Below are positions 55,626 through 64,000 of a stretch of 64,000 bases of DNA, piece after piece. The DNA comes from Agromyces protaetiae (GTDB lineage: Bacteria; Actinomycetota; Actinomycetes; Actinomycetales; Microbacteriaceae), in assembly GCF_004135405.1 (NCBI RefSeq), contig NZ_CP035491.1, forward strand, positions 3,348,001-3,412,000, given 5' to 3'. The stretch's first letter is position 1, and each line of letters begins with the position of its first letter. Made by a program: the position numbers and the translations under genes. The notes below the pieces were generated by a model, which saw only the letters and a list, made by a program, of their open reading frames with translations, did not search any database and was not told the origin of the DNA.

Positions 55626-56659
55626 CTACTTCTGTCGCGAATCGCGCCCCGGCGAGACGATCCGACGAACGGCTGTGCGCACCCGACTCGCGAATGCGAC
55701 CGTTCGCGGTCCGAAGATCCGAACCGCCGCCGCGTGGCGGGAGCGAGCATAGACGAGCTTCGATTCGAGCTCCTGGATATACGCCCGCAACTTCGCATCC
55801 TCAACCAACCTAGCATCCGCCAGCACGCGCTTCAGTTCGGCGATCTCGAGGCGAAGGCGTCGGATCTCGGCGAGCAGGGGCCCGGACCGTTTCCTCGACG
55901 CGAGGGTCTTGTGAGTCTTCCGGCCGACCCCCGCAGGCCACTGGTGAGAGACGGAGTCATTCGTGTCCTCGTCGACGACGCGCAGGTCGATGGACGCCTC
56001 GGAGAACACGAAGTTCGCCGAAAGCTGATCGCGGCGCGAGTATCGGAGGACGTGGTCGAACCAACGGTCGGTCATCTCGTGCACGGCCGGCGCGTTGCGG
56101 CGGGCGAACATGCCGTTCCAGTAGGGGTGCTGGTCGAGCACGGCCGGCCTGAGCTCCGCATAGTGGATGAGCTGCTCGGTGATGCGTGCCGCGTCGTCGT
56201 AGCCGAGTTCGAGCACGGCGTCGAACTCGTCGAGGACCGTCTCGCGGAAGCTGTGCAGGCACGTCGCGTAGTCTCCGTCGCCGAGCCAGCTCTCGAAGAT
56301 CTCTTCGGGGTCTGCCTCAGCAGCACCGAGTTGTCGATGTACAGCCACTCGTCGTACTCGTGCAGCGCTTCGTGTCCGCGGATCTTGATCGCGCGTTGGC
56401 TGCGGACCGGATCGAACGGGAAGAGCGGATCGATGCGGATGATCCGCCAGGCGTCGCTCGTGATCGACTCGGAGTCGGTGAAGCAGATGAAGTCGACCTC
56501 GGATCGGGCGGCGACCGGCTGATCGAGCAGGTTCTCGTAGTCACCGATGAGCGCAGTGAAAACCACTCGGCGCGGACCGTCTTTCACAACTCTCCATCCG
56601 TCGTCGACAGCACAGTCGTCGACCTGTCTCTCCGCCGGCGGGAATGGCCGACACTTCAC
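55626..56659 (-). CDS. TOD1/MUCI70 (DUF616)-like glycosyltransferase (single-base frameshift)
   Basis: The first half contains RRVVFTALIGDYENLLDQPV, SEVDFICFTDSESITSDAWR and HEYDEWLYIDNSVLLRQTP, the pattern of the TOD1/MUCI70 (formerly DUF616) glycosyltransferase-like family. At the G-run 56307-56310 the frame breaks; one added base gives TPEEIFESWLGDGDYATCLH and the remainder (YWNGMFARRNAPAVHEMTDR). The C-terminal 90 residues form a coiled coil and a basic tail. Restored length is about 344 residues from GTG 56659, though a shorter start near VVKDG is possible. Donor and product unknown. Confidence 0.72.
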
Positions 56660-56727
56660 CCGATCGGGTTCGGGTGCTCCGATAGTATCGACTCGCGCCG
56701 GGAGAACCCCGAGCGAGAGGGGATTCC

Positions 56728-57606
56728 GTGCAGGTGCGTCGCCGTGAGCTCGTGTTCGTCTACGCCGAACAGTACCGCGGGGCCGGCTCCACCGTCATGC
56801 GCGGGCGGCAGCTCTCCGAGCTCAGCGCACGTCATCTCGGTCGCCGAGTTCGGTACGCCCCGCTCGGATCCCGCATCGCGAGAAGCGACGTGTTCTTGAC
56901 GAAGGGCGCGGCTCGCGCGATGACGATGCCGATCCTCGAAGAGCTCCGGAACCTCGGCAACCGGCTCTTCGTGGATGTCGTCGACGAGGAGCCGCCGAAC
57001 TACGTCGACGGTTACGTCGACGCCCTCGTCGCCGCCTCGTATTCGAGCCTGCTTCGGCTGAGCCGCGACTTCCCGCGGCTTCCCGTCGGTCTCGTGAACC
57101 ACCACGTCGACCCGCGCGTGCCGCTGCGAGCCCCCGAGTCCCTGCCCGACCGATTCGCCGTCGGCTACTTAGGCGAAAGCGTCAACGCGCTCATCCCCGA
57201 CGAGGTGTCGGATCGGGTCGAGGTCGTGCACATCGACACCTCGAGTTCCGAGGGCACCGACTGGATCGGGCGGCTGGGGGACTTCACGATGCACTACGCA
57301 GTGCGGAACACCCGCGACCTCGATCACGACAAGCCGTTCCTCAAAGGGTTCACCGCCGCGTGGAGCGGCGCGAACATCCTGATCCAGCGATCCCAGGTCG
57401 AAGCGGGGTACTGGCTCGGTGCCGACTATCCGTTCCTCGTCGACGGCGACGATCCCGCATCGATCTCCGCCGCACTCGACGCCGCGGCCGGTGCGTTCGG
57501 CGCGCCCCTCTGGCACGACGCGCTCCGAAGGATGCTCGAGATCCGCGAGCGGATCAGACCCGAACGCATCGCGAACGAGGTCGCCGCGCTGCTCGCACTC
57601 CCCTAG
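56728..57606 (+). CDS. Putative glycosyltransferase, GT-B-like, unassigned
   Basis: This 292-residue protein starts at GTG 56728 after GAGAGGGGA. The opening ELVFVYAEQYRGAGSTVMRG and later KPFLKGFTAAWSGANILIQRSQ, DYPFLVDGDDPASISAALDA resemble the acceptor- and donor-side halves of family-1/4 glycosyltransferases, but the usual EX7E motif is not obvious. It has no signal peptide or membrane helix. It sits alone on the plus strand between two minus-strand clusters, divergent from the TOD1-like gene across 68 bases. I do not recognise a specific family. Confidence 0.6.
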   Translation: MQVRRRELVFVYAEQYRGAGSTVMRGRQLSELSARHLGRRVRYAPLGSRIARSDVFLTKGAARAMTMPILEELRNLGNRLFVDVVDEEPPNYVDGYVDALVAASYSSLLRLSRDFPRLPVGLVNHHVDPRVPLRAPESLPDRFAVGYLGESVNALIPDEVSDRVEVVHIDTSSSEGTDWIGRLGDFTMHYAVRNTRDLDHDKPFLKGFTAAWSGANILIQRSQVEAGYWLGADYPFLVDGDDPASISAALDAAAGAFGAPLWHDALRRMLEIRERIRPERIANEVAALLALP

Positions 57607-57621
57607 CCCCGGGGCGGCGGT

Positions 57622-58623
57622 TCATGCTGCGTCGCCCGCGGAGGTCTTCCTGCGGTGCTCGAGCGATCCCTTGCGGATCGATCGCGCGTCGGCGAGATCG
57701 ACGCGAGTCGCGCGATCGTATGAACGCCACTTCCTCACGTAATAGAACGGGTTCGCTGCGAGCCAGAAGAGCTTTCGCTTCCGGCCGTACTCGGGGTCGC
57801 GCAGGATGCGCGGGACATCCGCAACGGGTCCCTTGATCATGTGCTTCAGCAGGGTTGCCCGCGAGAGCCTCGGCACCTCCGTGCCGATCTGACGCAGTGC
57901 GACGGTCTCGTCGAAGATCCGATGACCGAACTCCTCGAACGTCAGATCATTCGAATGGACGACGGCGGCGCGCGGCGCGTACGCCTTCACGAAACCCGCA
58001 TCGATGACATCGCGGCCGAACATCTGGTCTTCGGCGTACCGCACGTCGCGGTACGGGATCCGATCGAGCAACAGCGCGCGACGTGCCGCGGAGTTCACGT
58101 CGGAGTAGAAGCTCTTCGCTGCAAGCACCGGTTCTGAGTCGGCGGATGCGCCGCGTGAGAAGTAGGAGGTTCCGTAATCGGGGCCGAACCGGGCGAATGC
58201 GTGGACGATATCGTACTTCATGATCGGCTGGCAGAGCGGGCGTGGAATCTGCTTGCCGAGCACGGCGACGACACGTTCGGACGTGCCGAACGGGGCCAGG
58301 AGTTCGCGCAACCAGGATTCGTTCGCTGGAACCGCGTCATGGGTGAGGTAGGCGACAAACTCGCCGTTCGCGAGCCGCGCGGCGAGGTTGCGGGTCTTTC
58401 CGTGACCGAACTCGCTGTTCGGAATCTCGTGGAGCCGCACGTGCGGACGCGCCCGGACGATCTCGAGCGTACGGTCCGTCGAGCCCGAGTCGATGACGAG
58501 CACTTCGAACTCGCCATCGATCTGCTGCCGGTCGAGCGCGTCGAGGATCTGTTCGAGGTATTCCTCGCCGTTGTAGGTCAGGATCGCGACGGTGGCCAGG
58601 ACCTCGTTCTGATCAGCGGGCAT
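57622..58623 (-). CDS. Family-2 glycosyltransferase, rhamnosyltransferase-like
   Basis: This 333-residue GT-A enzyme has VAILTYNGEEYLEQILDAL, FEVLVIDSGSTDRTLEIV, and the stretch IPNSEFGHGKTRNLAARLA, which is characteristic of RfbF/WbbL-like rhamnosyltransferases. The DxD equivalent is LTHDAVPANESWLREL, and the C-terminal basic helix SYDRATRVDLADARSIR ends the protein. It starts at ATG 58623, overlapping the epimerase stop by 11 bases. dTDP-rhamnose as donor is suggested by rmlA at the right edge. The acceptor is unknown. Confidence 0.85.
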   Translation of the reverse strand: MPADQNEVLATVAILTYNGEEYLEQILDALDRQQIDGEFEVLVIDSGSTDRTLEIVRARPHVRLHEIPNSEFGHGKTRNLAARLANGEFVAYLTHDAVPANESWLRELLAPFGTSERVVAVLGKQIPRPLCQPIMKYDIVHAFARFGPDYGTSYFSRGASADSEPVLAAKSFYSDVNSAARRALLLDRIPYRDVRYAEDQMFGRDVIDAGFVKAYAPRAAVVHSNDLTFEEFGHRIFDETVALRQIGTEVPRLSRATLLKHMIKGPVADVPRILRDPEYGRKRKLFWLAANPFYYVRKWRSYDRATRVDLADARSIRKGSLEHRRKTSAGDAA

Positions 58624-59536
58624 CGCGAGCCTCCTCGTAGGTCCGCCTCACGCCCTCCTCGAACGGCATGAGCTCGAGCTCGCCGAACTCGCGACGGAAA
58701 CGAGCAGTGTCGAGCACGACCCGGTCGACGAACGTCGTCGGCACGGGGACGACGCGCACCGGGAAGTCGATCCCCGTCACTTCACGGAGCGTCGCAAGCG
58801 TCTCGGAAACGCTCTGCCCCACCCCGCTACCGAGGTTGTAGACCTCGTGCTCCCGTATGGGCGCCGCCACGATCCGCAGGATCATTGCGACGAGGTCTTC
58901 GACGTAGAGGTAGTCGCGGATCATGCTACCGTCGCCGAACTGCACGACCTCTTCATCGCGGATGATCCGGTCGAGCGCAATCGGGATGAGACCTTGACCG
59001 CGCCTCGCGTGCTGCCCCGGCCCGTACGGGTTCGAGATCCTCAAGGCGGTGGATTGGAGCCCGTGCTTATGCCGGAAGTACCGAAGGTAGTGCTCGATCG
59101 TGAGCTTGCCGATCGCGTAGGGCGAGACGGGGAGTGCCGGAGTGTCCTCGGCGTAGCTATCGCGTCCTTGGGGTCCGTAGACGGCACCCCCCGTGGAGGC
59201 GAAGTACACATGCCGGACGCGGGCCTCGACCGCGAGGGTCAGGAGATCCACCGACTGCGCGATGTTCGTGCGAACGTCGAGCGTGGGATCGCCCTCGGCG
59301 GTCGCGGGCGTCGTCGTCGAGACGAAGTGGAAGACGAAGTCCTGACCGTCCAGGGCCCCGGCCAAGGCCGACCGGTCGAGGAATTCGCCGCGGACGATGC
59401 GCACCCCGTCGACGCCGAATCGGGGGCCCGCACTGAACCGATCGAACGCGGTCACCTCGTGACCGGCTCGACGGAGACCTTCGACGAGGTGGACCCCGAT
59501 GAAGCCGTTGGCACCGATGACGAGCGACCTAGGCAC
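58613..59536 (-). CDS. NAD-dependent epimerase/dehydratase family protein
   Basis: This 307-residue enzyme starts at GTG 59536, overlapping the upstream glycosyltransferase by eight bases. The NAD site is SLVIGANGFIGVHLVEGLRR, and the catalytic region is YFASTGGAVYGPQGRDSYAE with SPYAIGKLTIEHYLRYF. RISNPYGPGQHARRGQGLIP and MIRDYLYVEDLVAMILRIV follow the UDP-glucose 4-epimerase-like pattern. The STTTP segment near residue 75 is shared with WbpP-like enzymes. Substrate cannot be fixed by eye. It shares an operon with two rhamnosyltransferase-like genes. Confidence 0.85.
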   Translation of the reverse strand: MPRSLVIGANGFIGVHLVEGLRRAGHEVTAFDRFSAGPRFGVDGVRIVRGEFLDRSALAGALDGQDFVFHFVSTTTPATAEGDPTLDVRTNIAQSVDLLTLAVEARVRHVYFASTGGAVYGPQGRDSYAEDTPALPVSPYAIGKLTIEHYLRYFRHKHGLQSTALRISNPYGPGQHARRGQGLIPIALDRIIRDEEVVQFGDGSMIRDYLYVEDLVAMILRIVAAPIREHEVYNLGSGVGQSVSETLATLREVTGIDFPVRVVPVPTTFVDRVVLDTARFRREFGELELMPFEEGVRRTYEEARDAR

Positions 59537-60764
59537 GCATCGCCCGTTCGAACGCGGTGACGAACTGCTCGCCCGAGTCATCCCAGCTGAGATCGGCGAC
59601 CGATGCCGCCATCGCCTCGGATCGGGCAGGTCCGTCGGCCCGGTCGACGACCTCGACGAGTCGATCGGCCAACGCGCCGGGCGAGGCGGGCACGTACTCG
59701 ATGAACGGGTTGTCGCTCACGAGGCGATTGTTGGGGGCGTCATTGACGACCGGTGTCGTCCCGGCGGCGAGCAGCTCGAGCGGCAGGAGGGACATGTTCG
59801 TGGCCGACACGACGAGGGCGACCGCACATCGGTTGTAGAGGTCGCTGAGCTTGCCCACCTCGACGCCGGCGAGGTTGTTGTGGGCGAACGGGATGTCGTA
59901 GCCCGAGACATCCCACCCCGCGAGATTGATGGTGATGTCGGGACGGGCCTTCGCGAACTGCTCAAGCGCCATGATGCCGAGCTCGAACCCGCGTCGGGCG
60001 GTGGTCGGCCGAGCGTAGAAGAACACCTCGTTGCGGCGCGACCGGTTGGTGAGCGAGTACAGCGAGTGGTCGACCGCGAAATCGAAGCGATCGGTCGGCA
60101 TGCCGTACTCGTCGTGCAGCTTCTGTGCGAGCCATCCGCCCGCGGTGATTCCGTGGAAGCCGAAGCGGTAGGTGTTCTCGGCGAGGAGCGACTCGGTGCC
60201 GACCGGGTAGAACGCCGGCTCGAAGTCCTGCACGAAGTAGAAGCGCTTGGCGTCGGATGCGTCGAGGAACACCGGGTAGGCGGTCTCCCAACTCGTCGCG
60301 AACACGGCGTCGACGTCGTCGGAGATGCCGGCCTCCGCGTCGTACATCGCCATCTCGGCACGCACGTTCGGATATCCGCTCGAGGCGTCGAGCATGGCAC
60401 GCATGTGCACGGTGTTCACGACGACCGGGGCGCTCGTGTAGAAGTAGATCTTGCAGCGGTGCCCGGCCTTCTCCGCGTAGTCGATGAACCGGAAGAGGTT
60501 CTGGTGGCCGCCGCTGTTCTCGCTCGGCGGCGACATCACCCACGCGATCGTCCACGGCCCATCGTGCCCCGCACGTGGTCGGGTCCGCCACGACGGTTCA
60601 CGGGTCCAATCGACGGCGAGCGCATCGGAGGTCTTGACGGGCAGCGGAGGTCGCTCAGTCACGAGCTCCTCGCGGAGCTTGTGCTTGAGCCGGTAGCGCA
60701 GGCCGTCGAAGCCTTCGAGCCTCAGGACCCGGAATGCGGATCGGAGCTTCCTCAGAACGTTCAA
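59529..60764 (-). CDS. Family-4 glycosyltransferase, WsaF/rhamnosyltransferase-like
   Basis: This protein is 411 residues from TTG 60764 (AAGGA six bases upstream), starting LNVLRKLRSAFRVLRLEGFD. The N-terminal domain reads IAWVMSPPSENSGGHQNLFR, and the C-terminal half has FYARPTTARRGFELGIMALE and LSDLYNRCAVALVVSATNMS, LLPLELLAAGTTPVV. These are GT-B features close to WsaF-type rhamnosyltransferases, which extend rhamnans. The upstream 67 bases to the next gene hold no other start with a ribosome site. A TTG start is uncommon in this window. Specific linkage is unknown. Confidence 0.8.
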   Translation of the reverse strand: MNVLRKLRSAFRVLRLEGFDGLRYRLKHKLREELVTERPPLPVKTSDALAVDWTREPSWRTRPRAGHDGPWTIAWVMSPPSENSGGHQNLFRFIDYAEKAGHRCKIYFYTSAPVVVNTVHMRAMLDASSGYPNVRAEMAMYDAEAGISDDVDAVFATSWETAYPVFLDASDAKRFYFVQDFEPAFYPVGTESLLAENTYRFGFHGITAGGWLAQKLHDEYGMPTDRFDFAVDHSLYSLTNRSRRNEVFFYARPTTARRGFELGIMALEQFAKARPDITINLAGWDVSGYDIPFAHNNLAGVEVGKLSDLYNRCAVALVVSATNMSLLPLELLAAGTTPVVNDAPNNRLVSDNPFIEYVPASPGALADRLVEVVDRADGPARSEAMAASVADLSWDDSGEQFVTAFERAMRA

Positions 60765-60831
60765 TTCTTTCCTTGTGGACGTGTGCGCGTCGGTGCGGGC
60801 GCCATGCGCGTCGGACTCGGACGGGAGCCGA

Positions 60832-62310
60832 TCACGACGGCTGGCGGTCGAGCGGATACGGCCAGAACTCGGGTTGGTGCATGCGGAATCCCCAGCGCCC
60901 CCAGGCCACTTCGACCTCGAAGGCGCGCACGGAGGCATCTCGAGTACGCGACTCGAAGTGGTAGAGCTCGGCTCGAGGGGTCCAGTAGATGCGGTGCCCA
61001 AGCCAGGTCGTCTTCATGCACAGATCGACATCGTTGAACGCCCCCGGCAGAAGATCGGAGAGGCCACCGACCTCGTGGTAGACCGCGGTCGGCATGAGCG
61101 CGCACGCGGCCGTCACTCCCGCGACCTCGCGCTCGACCCGGAATCCGCCGAGCGGTCCGGCCTCCCCGCGCGGAACGTCGAGGCCGATGTGGGAAGCGTC
61201 GCCGTTGTAGTACGCGTGCCCGGCATGCTGGATGGTGTCGTCCTCGTAGTAGAGCATCGCACCGACCATGCCCGCCCCGTCGAGCTGAGCCAGACTCAGC
61301 ATCGCTTCGAGCCAGTCCGGCGAGATCACCTCGACGTCGTCGTTGAGCAGGAGGAGGTACTCGCCGCGGGCGTGCACGGCGCCAAGATTGACCTTGGAGG
61401 AGAAGTTGAACGGCGCATTCCAGTCGACAAGGACGAGACGATCGCCCGCCAAAGCGCGAAGCTCATCGACGACGGCGGGCTCGGCCACATGGTCGATCAC
61501 GATGACGAGCTCGAAGTTGCGGTAGGTCGAGCGTTCGACGATGCTCCGCACCGCTTCGACGACGAAACCGTGGGGCTTTCCGTCGCGCGTTCCGCTCCAA
61601 ATGCCGCGGGTCGGTATCACAATCGACACGAGCGGCTCGCCCACGACCAGGCGACGCGTACGGTGCACTCCGTCGGCGGAGACCTCGAGCACCACTCCCC
61701 CTCCGGTCGCCGCGAGGTCCTCTTCGAGGACGCGGCGGACCGACTCGAGCGCGACATCGTCGAGCAAGATCGCATCGGAACCGGTGCGGAAGAGTCCGCC
61801 GCGCAGATTCACGATCTCGAGTCGTTCGCGGCCGGCGCGGAGGGCGGCCTCATGCGCTTCAGCACCGGGGACATCGGTGCGGAACCCGCCGATGCCCGCG
61901 AGCGCACGCGCCGACCAGACGACGACCGGACCGAAGTAGTACTGGCAGCGAAGTCGCTCGGGGTCTGGCTGCGGACGCTGGAGCAGGACACCGTCGTGAC
62001 CGACGAACGTGTCGCCATACACGGCGACGGGCCCGCCCTCGCTCGACACGAGCACGAGCGCCCGCTCGAGTTCGAGTCGAACGAACTCGCCGGGAGCCGT
62101 CACAACGGCGACCGCGTCAATGTCGCCGCCCGTAGTCGCGGCGTTCACGGCTTCGGCGACAGAGCCGCCGGGCGCAAGCTCCGCGAAGTCGACGTCGATG
62201 AGCGAGGAGCCGGACGCGGAGCGCACGAGCCTATCCATCTCGGCAGGCTCGAACGCGCACGCGAGTACGACGAGCACGCGGCCGCGCGGGCTCGTAGAGT
62301 CGAAGGTCAT
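60832..62310 (-). CDS. Family-2 glycosyltransferase with N-terminal extra domain
   Basis: This 492-residue protein has a first 220 residues that form a degenerate GT-A-like domain (VLVVLACAFEPAEMDRLVRS, VGHDGVLLQRPQPDPERL). The second is a clear GT2 domain beginning VSIVIPTRGIWSGTRDGKPH, with VDWNAPFNFSSKVNLGAVHA, LLLLNDDVEVISPDWLEAM and VGGLSDLLPGAFNDVDLCMK. The paired arrangement matches O-antigen-type bifunctional or pseudo-bifunctional transferases. ATG 62310 overlaps the upstream small gene by four bases. The first domain lacks a recognisable DxD and may only be structural. Confidence 0.83.
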   Translation of the reverse strand: MTFDSTSPRGRVLVVLACAFEPAEMDRLVRSASGSSLIDVDFAELAPGGSVAEAVNAATTGGDIDAVAVVTAPGEFVRLELERALVLVSSEGGPVAVYGDTFVGHDGVLLQRPQPDPERLRCQYYFGPVVVWSARALAGIGGFRTDVPGAEAHEAALRAGRERLEIVNLRGGLFRTGSDAILLDDVALESVRRVLEEDLAATGGGVVLEVSADGVHRTRRLVVGEPLVSIVIPTRGIWSGTRDGKPHGFVVEAVRSIVERSTYRNFELVIVIDHVAEPAVVDELRALAGDRLVLVDWNAPFNFSSKVNLGAVHARGEYLLLLNDDVEVISPDWLEAMLSLAQLDGAGMVGAMLYYEDDTIQHAGHAYYNGDASHIGLDVPRGEAGPLGGFRVEREVAGVTAACALMPTAVYHEVGGLSDLLPGAFNDVDLCMKTTWLGHRIYWTPRAELYHFESRTRDASVRAFEVEVAWGRWGFRMHQPEFWPYPLDRQPS

Positions 62311-62591
62311 ACGTCGTCCCCTCGGCCGAGTATGCGGCGTGCGAATCGTACCGGTGCAAGCATGGCGCGGCCGACCCTCCAGGTGCGCGAACGGCGGATC
62401 TCGTCGATCTGACGTTGCGCCGAGCGGGATCCCACCGCGGCGCCAGCCATGCGGTTGACGTACGACGCACGCAGACCGATGACCCGGTCGCGTCGCGTGA
62501 GTTCGGACAGCACGTCGACGACGGCTTGACTGCTCAACGCTCCAGGATCGTCGCGTCTCGCATCATCTATCCCTCGCGGTTGCACCAGCAC
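62307..62591 (-). CDS. Small helical protein preceding GT2 gene
   Basis: This gene is up to 94 residues long from GTG 62591; a start nearer VVDVLSELTRRDR is possible. It contains one long amphipathic helix (VVDVLSELTRRDRVIGL) and the terminal motif SRTWRVGRAMLAPVRFARRI, which recurs at the ends of glycosyltransferases in polysaccharide loci. It overlaps the GT2 start by four bases and is divergent from wbbL. It could be a detached C-terminal tail of a glycosyltransferase or an accessory peptide. Confidence 0.5.
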   Translation of the reverse strand: MLVQPRGIDDARRDDPGALSSQAVVDVLSELTRRDRVIGLRASYVNRMAGAAVGSRSAQRQIDEIRRSRTWRVGRAMLAPVRFARRILGRGDDV

Positions 62592-62677
62592 AGTCTAGCC
62601 AACCGCCCCCGCGGCTCTCTCCCGCCCCCGGGGGCTCGGTGCGAATTCCCGGCGGAACGGCCGTAGGATCGGATACC

Positions 62678-63562
62678 ATGCCCGCCCCCGTCGAAGACCG
62701 TGTCGCCGTCGTGACCGTGTCGTACAACTCGAGTCGGCAGCTCCCTGAATTCCTCGGATCGATCCGCGCACTCGACGTGCCCCCGGCTCATACGCTCATC
62801 GTCGACAACGCGTCGCGCGACCTCGACGAGACCCGCGCCGCGGCCGCCGCCAACGGCGCGAGCCTCGTCGAACTCGATCGCAACCTCGGCTACGGCGGCG
62901 CCGTCAACGCGGGCGTCCGGGGCCTCCCGGCCGACATCGCGTACGTGCTGATCTCGAATCCCGACGTCGCCCTGGAGCCCGACGCCCTCTCGACGATGCT
63001 GGGCGTACTCGAGGCCGACGAGCGGATCGGCGCGGTCGGCCCCCGCATCCTCAACGAGGACGGCACGGTCTACCCGTCGGCGCGCGGCATCCCGTCGATC
63101 CGCACGGGCGTCGGCCACGCGCTCCTCGTACGTTCCTGGCCGTCGAACCCGTGGACGAGGACCTACCGCGGCGAGCGCGAAGAGGGTCGGCGCGCTGCAG
63201 GCTGGCTCTCGGGATCGTGCCTGCTCGTGCGCCGCAGCGCATTCGAGGAGGTCGGCGGGTTCGACGAGGCGTACTTCATGTACTTCGAGGACGTCGACCT
63301 CGGCTACCGCCTCGGGCGGCGCGGCTGGACGAACCTCTACGAGCCGAGTGCGACCGTGACCCACATCGGCGGGCTCTCGACGCGCGCCGAGTCGACGCGC
63401 ATGCTCCAGGCGCACCACGAGAGCGCGATCCGCTTCATCGGACGGAAGTACTCCTCGTGGCCGTTCGCGCCCGTGCGCTGGGCGCTGACCGTCGGCCTGC
63501 GCACGCGATTCGCGATCGAGTCATGGCGCGCCGAGCGCGCTTCCCGACGCGCCGCCGACTGA
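62678..63562 (+). CDS. wbbL: Rhamnosyltransferase WbbL-like
   Basis: This 294-residue GT2 enzyme resembles mycobacterial WbbL1 (GlcNAc-PP-decaprenol rhamnosyltransferase) along its length: VAVVTVSYNSSRQLPEFLG, LIVDNASRDLDETRAAA, NLGYGGAVNAGVRGL, VLISNPDVALEPDAL, TVYPSARGIPSIRTGVGHAL, AAGWLSGSCLLVRRSAFEEV and GGFDEAYFMYFEDVDLGYRL. WbbL makes the linkage unit joining arabinogalactan to peptidoglycan in mycobacteria; whether this organism makes that linker or another rhamnose-containing polymer is unknown. The start follows a TAGGAT that could be a -10 box, with little leader. rmlA is next, convergent. Confidence 0.88.
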   Translation: MPAPVEDRVAVVTVSYNSSRQLPEFLGSIRALDVPPAHTLIVDNASRDLDETRAAAAANGASLVELDRNLGYGGAVNAGVRGLPADIAYVLISNPDVALEPDALSTMLGVLEADERIGAVGPRILNEDGTVYPSARGIPSIRTGVGHALLVRSWPSNPWTRTYRGEREEGRRAAGWLSGSCLLVRRSAFEEVGGFDEAYFMYFEDVDLGYRLGRRGWTNLYEPSATVTHIGGLSTRAESTRMLQAHHESAIRFIGRKYSSWPFAPVRWALTVGLRTRFAIESWRAERASRRAAD

Positions 63563-63582
63563 CCGGTCCGAGCCGCGAGCCG

Positions 63583-64000
63583 TCAGTCCCCGAGCAGTCT
63601 GCTCAGGTAGCGGCCGTAGCCGCTCTTGCGGTACTGCTCAGCGAGCTGGCCCAGGCGTGCGTCGTCGATCCATCCGGCGCGCCAGGCGATCTCTTCGATG
63701 CATCCGATCTTGAAACCCTGGCGGTCTTCGATGACGCGCACGTACTCGGACGCCTGCATCATCGACTCGAACGTGCCGGTATCGAGCCAAGCCGTGCCGC
63801 GGTCGAGTGACTGCACGTTGAGCGAACCGTCCTGCAGGTACCAGTCGTTGATCGAGCTGATCTCGAGCTCGCCTCGAGCGCTCGGCTGGATCGTCTTGGC
63901 GACCTCGACGACGCGGTTGTCATAGAAGTACAGGCCTGGCACGGCGAAGTTGCTCTTGGGCTCGGCGGGCTTCTCTTCGATCGAGATCGCGTGGCCCTCA
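63583..64000 (-). CDS. rmlA: Glucose-1-phosphate thymidylyltransferase (N-terminal part beyond window)
   Basis: RmlA makes dTDP-glucose, the first step to dTDP-rhamnose. Only the C-terminal 138 residues are visible: [74 protein letters not shown] and [20 protein letters not shown]. These match the family's C-terminal substrate and allosteric regions. It supports a rhamnose supply for the rhamnosyltransferase-like genes to its left; other rml genes should lie beyond the right edge. Confidence 0.93.
   Translation of the reverse strand, partial: EGHAISIEEKPAEPKSNFAVPGLYFYDNRVVEVAKTIQPSARGELEISSINDWYLQDGSLNVQSLDRGTAWLDTGTFESMMQASEYVRVIEDRQGFKIGCIEEIAWRAGWIDDARLGQLAEQYRKSGYGRYLSRLLGD

Overview
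The window is a 64 kb piece of a high-GC actinobacterial chromosome, most likely from the family Microbacteriaceae. The basis is the roughly 70% GC composition, the frequent GTG starts, and a gene order shared with the mycobacterial secA1-mtrAB-lpqB, sahH, manA, manB, whiB2 and wbbL1 neighbourhood. No rRNA, tRNA, prophage, insertion sequence or CRISPR array was recognised. secA is cut by the left edge and rmlA by the right edge.

Region 1 (1-7.5 kb, minus strand) is the conserved block mtrA-mtrB-lpqB-comF-hpf-secA: an envelope-sensing two-component system with its lipoprotein, a ComF phosphoribosyltransferase-like protein, the ribosome hibernation factor and the secretion motor. Region 2 (7.6-16.4 kb) is a MoxR/DUF58 cluster (membrane protein, DUF4129, DUF4350, MoxR, DUF58), then an aquaporin, a SpoIIM-like protein and an RDD protein. 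A 331 bp spacer in it holds a terminator and a long hairpin flanked by pyrimidine-rich and purine-rich tracts. Region 3 (16.4-21.3 kb) has ahcY diverging from a three-gene operon (FAD amine oxidase, PhnX-like hydrolase, zinc alcohol dehydrogenase) of the type proposed for catabolism of unusual phosphonates.

Region 4 (21.3-33.5 kb) holds manB, DUF3499, a degenerate metallopeptidase-like gene, DUF5719, a giant membrane glycosyltransferase, whiB2, galE, a GlxA-type regulator, manA and an acyl-CoA dehydrogenase. manA, manB, galE and the rml genes beginning at the right edge supply sugar nucleotides. Region 5 (33.6-64 kb) is a large surface-polysaccharide locus. It contains two Wzy/WaaL-like proteins, many family-2 glycosyltransferases, a set resembling UDP-3-amino-GlcNAc synthesis (LpxA-like acyltransferase, DegT aminotransferase, Gfo/Idh/MocA dehydrogenase), a UDP-GlcNAc 2-epimerase-like protein, a Wzx-like flippase and a GtrA/GtrB-like pair. 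It also has large membrane proteins, a secreted repeat protein with a lysozyme-like head, a Wzm/Wzt ABC exporter, two epimerases, rhamnosyltransferase-like enzymes, wbbL and rmlA.

Five genes (mtrA, lpqB, a glycosyltransferase, the wzm permease and a TOD1/MUCI70-like gene) are each interrupted by what looks like one missing base in a G/C run. Because mtrA and lpqB are among them, I treat these as probable sequence errors and give full-length coordinates. The most interesting biology is the LpxA-like/DegT/Gfo set in an organism that should have no lipid A, the phosphonate-type operon, and several candidate regulatory sites read directly from the sequence.
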